Shown here: in pieces, positions 63,615-64,000 of the stretch
Numbering within the stretch: the stretch's first letter is position 1
Layout: each line of letters begins with the position of its first letter
DNA from: Bacteroidaceae bacterium
GTDB lineage: Bacteria; Bacteroidota; Bacteroidia; Bacteroidales; Bacteroidaceae
DNA: 64,000 nt
NCBI GenBank assembly: GCA_024699495.1
Contig: JAILPK010000088.1
Location: 1-64,000, forward strand
Reading direction: 5' to 3'
Made by a program: the position numbers and the translations under genes
The notes under the pieces: generated by a model
Databases searched by the model: none
What the model saw: the letters and a program-made list of their open reading frames with translations, nothing else
What the model was told of the DNA's origin: nothing

Positions 63615-64000
63615 ATGGTAACACTCAAAATATATAAATATGTCAGCGCAAGCTTGATTGCGAGCGCAATTTGCCTGGGGACAGTGTCATGCACCGACGA
63701 CCACTTCAATGTGGATACGAGCGGCGCAGAAGGAGGCAATGCAACACAGACACTATGGGAACAAATAAGCTCCCGTGGCGAGTTGTCCAATTTTGCAACA
63801 CTGCTCAGCAACACTCCCTATTTCAAGGATGAGAACCAGGTTTATAAAAAACAGGATGGCACATCATATACACTGATGGATGCCTTGAATGGCAGTGGCA
63901 AGCAGTTCACAGTATTTGCCCCGACAAATACAGCGTTCACAGCTACTGACCTGACAGCAGCGTTAAATGACCTGACCGACCCTGACAAATCCTATGAGGC
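63615..64000 (+). CDS. FAS1-domain lipoprotein, third copy (partial, N-terminal 128 aa)
   Basis: The frame is open from ATG 63615 to the window edge. The lipoprotein signal ends at Cys26 (AICLGTVSCTDDHFNVD), followed by acidic residues. The FAS1 fold starts with LWEQISSRGELSNFATLLSN and reaches TVFAPTNTAF, the most conserved FAS1 strand. It starts 19 bp after the preceding FAS1 gene and continues the operon beyond the window. Confidence 0.85.
   Translation, partial: MVTLKIYKYVSASLIASAICLGTVSCTDDHFNVDTSGAEGGNATQTLWEQISSRGELSNFATLLSNTPYFKDENQVYKKQDGTSYTLMDALNGSGKQFTVFAPTNTAFTATDLTAALNDLTDPDKSYE

Overview
The window looks like chromosomal DNA of a Bacteroidales bacterium, most likely Prevotella-like. 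Four things point there: the TAnnTTTG type of -7 promoter box found upstream of many genes; a SusC/SusD outer-membrane pair with surface lipoproteins; RNase Y next to ZapA; and the prfA-pyrF-lpxD-lpxC-lpxA-miaA gene order. I saw no tRNA, rRNA, insertion sequence, phage gene or CRISPR array.

Layout. 1-10.7 kb: surface polysaccharide genes (partial membrane protein, Wzz, GT2 glycosyltransferase, WecA-type phosphoglycosyltransferase, RmlA, Wzc kinase) with RNase Y, ZapA and a coiled-coil partner in between. 10.9-20.4 kb: a minus-strand run htpG-clpC-gyrA-TPR protein-acidic hypothetical. 20.5-29.2 kb: PatB/MalY aminotransferase, DUF3737 beta-helix protein, MATE transporter, DEAD-box helicase, secreted GH127 arabinofuranosidase. 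29.3-36.6 kb: a complete minus-strand trp operon (trpB-E-G-D-C-F-A). It is preceded by a leader peptide with three consecutive Trp codons and a terminator hairpin, a textbook attenuator layout. 36.8-48.4 kb: a 39-aa protein with strong expression signals, Tex, PrfA, PyrF, the lipid A genes lpxD-lpxC-lpxA, a pRiA4b ORF-3-like protein, MiaA and PBP1A. 48.5-52.3 kb: a secreted GH43-like and a GH128-like enzyme. 52.9-64 kb: an operon of FAS1 lipoprotein, SusC, SusD, FAS1 lipoprotein and a partial FAS1 lipoprotein, which reads as a glycan (or other polymer) capture and import system at the cell surface.

The most unusual feature is a set of mosaic intergenic repeats at about 10.7, 21.7, 24.1, 29.3, 30.7-31.2 and 40.4-40.6 kb. 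They are built from 8-bp units (CAACTCGT, CAACTTGT, TTACTCGT), 7-bp units (GTAAGCG), a CCCCTC...GAGGGG hairpin and short GC palindromes. They lie exactly at gene ends: the last codons and stops of trpC and of the DUF3737 gene, the stop of trpA, and the start codon plus about 18 N-terminal codons of trpF are repeat sequence. Three other intergenic spots carry unrelated tandem repeats with 21-22 bp period. Also notable is an LpxC without the fused FabZ domain that is usual in this phylum.
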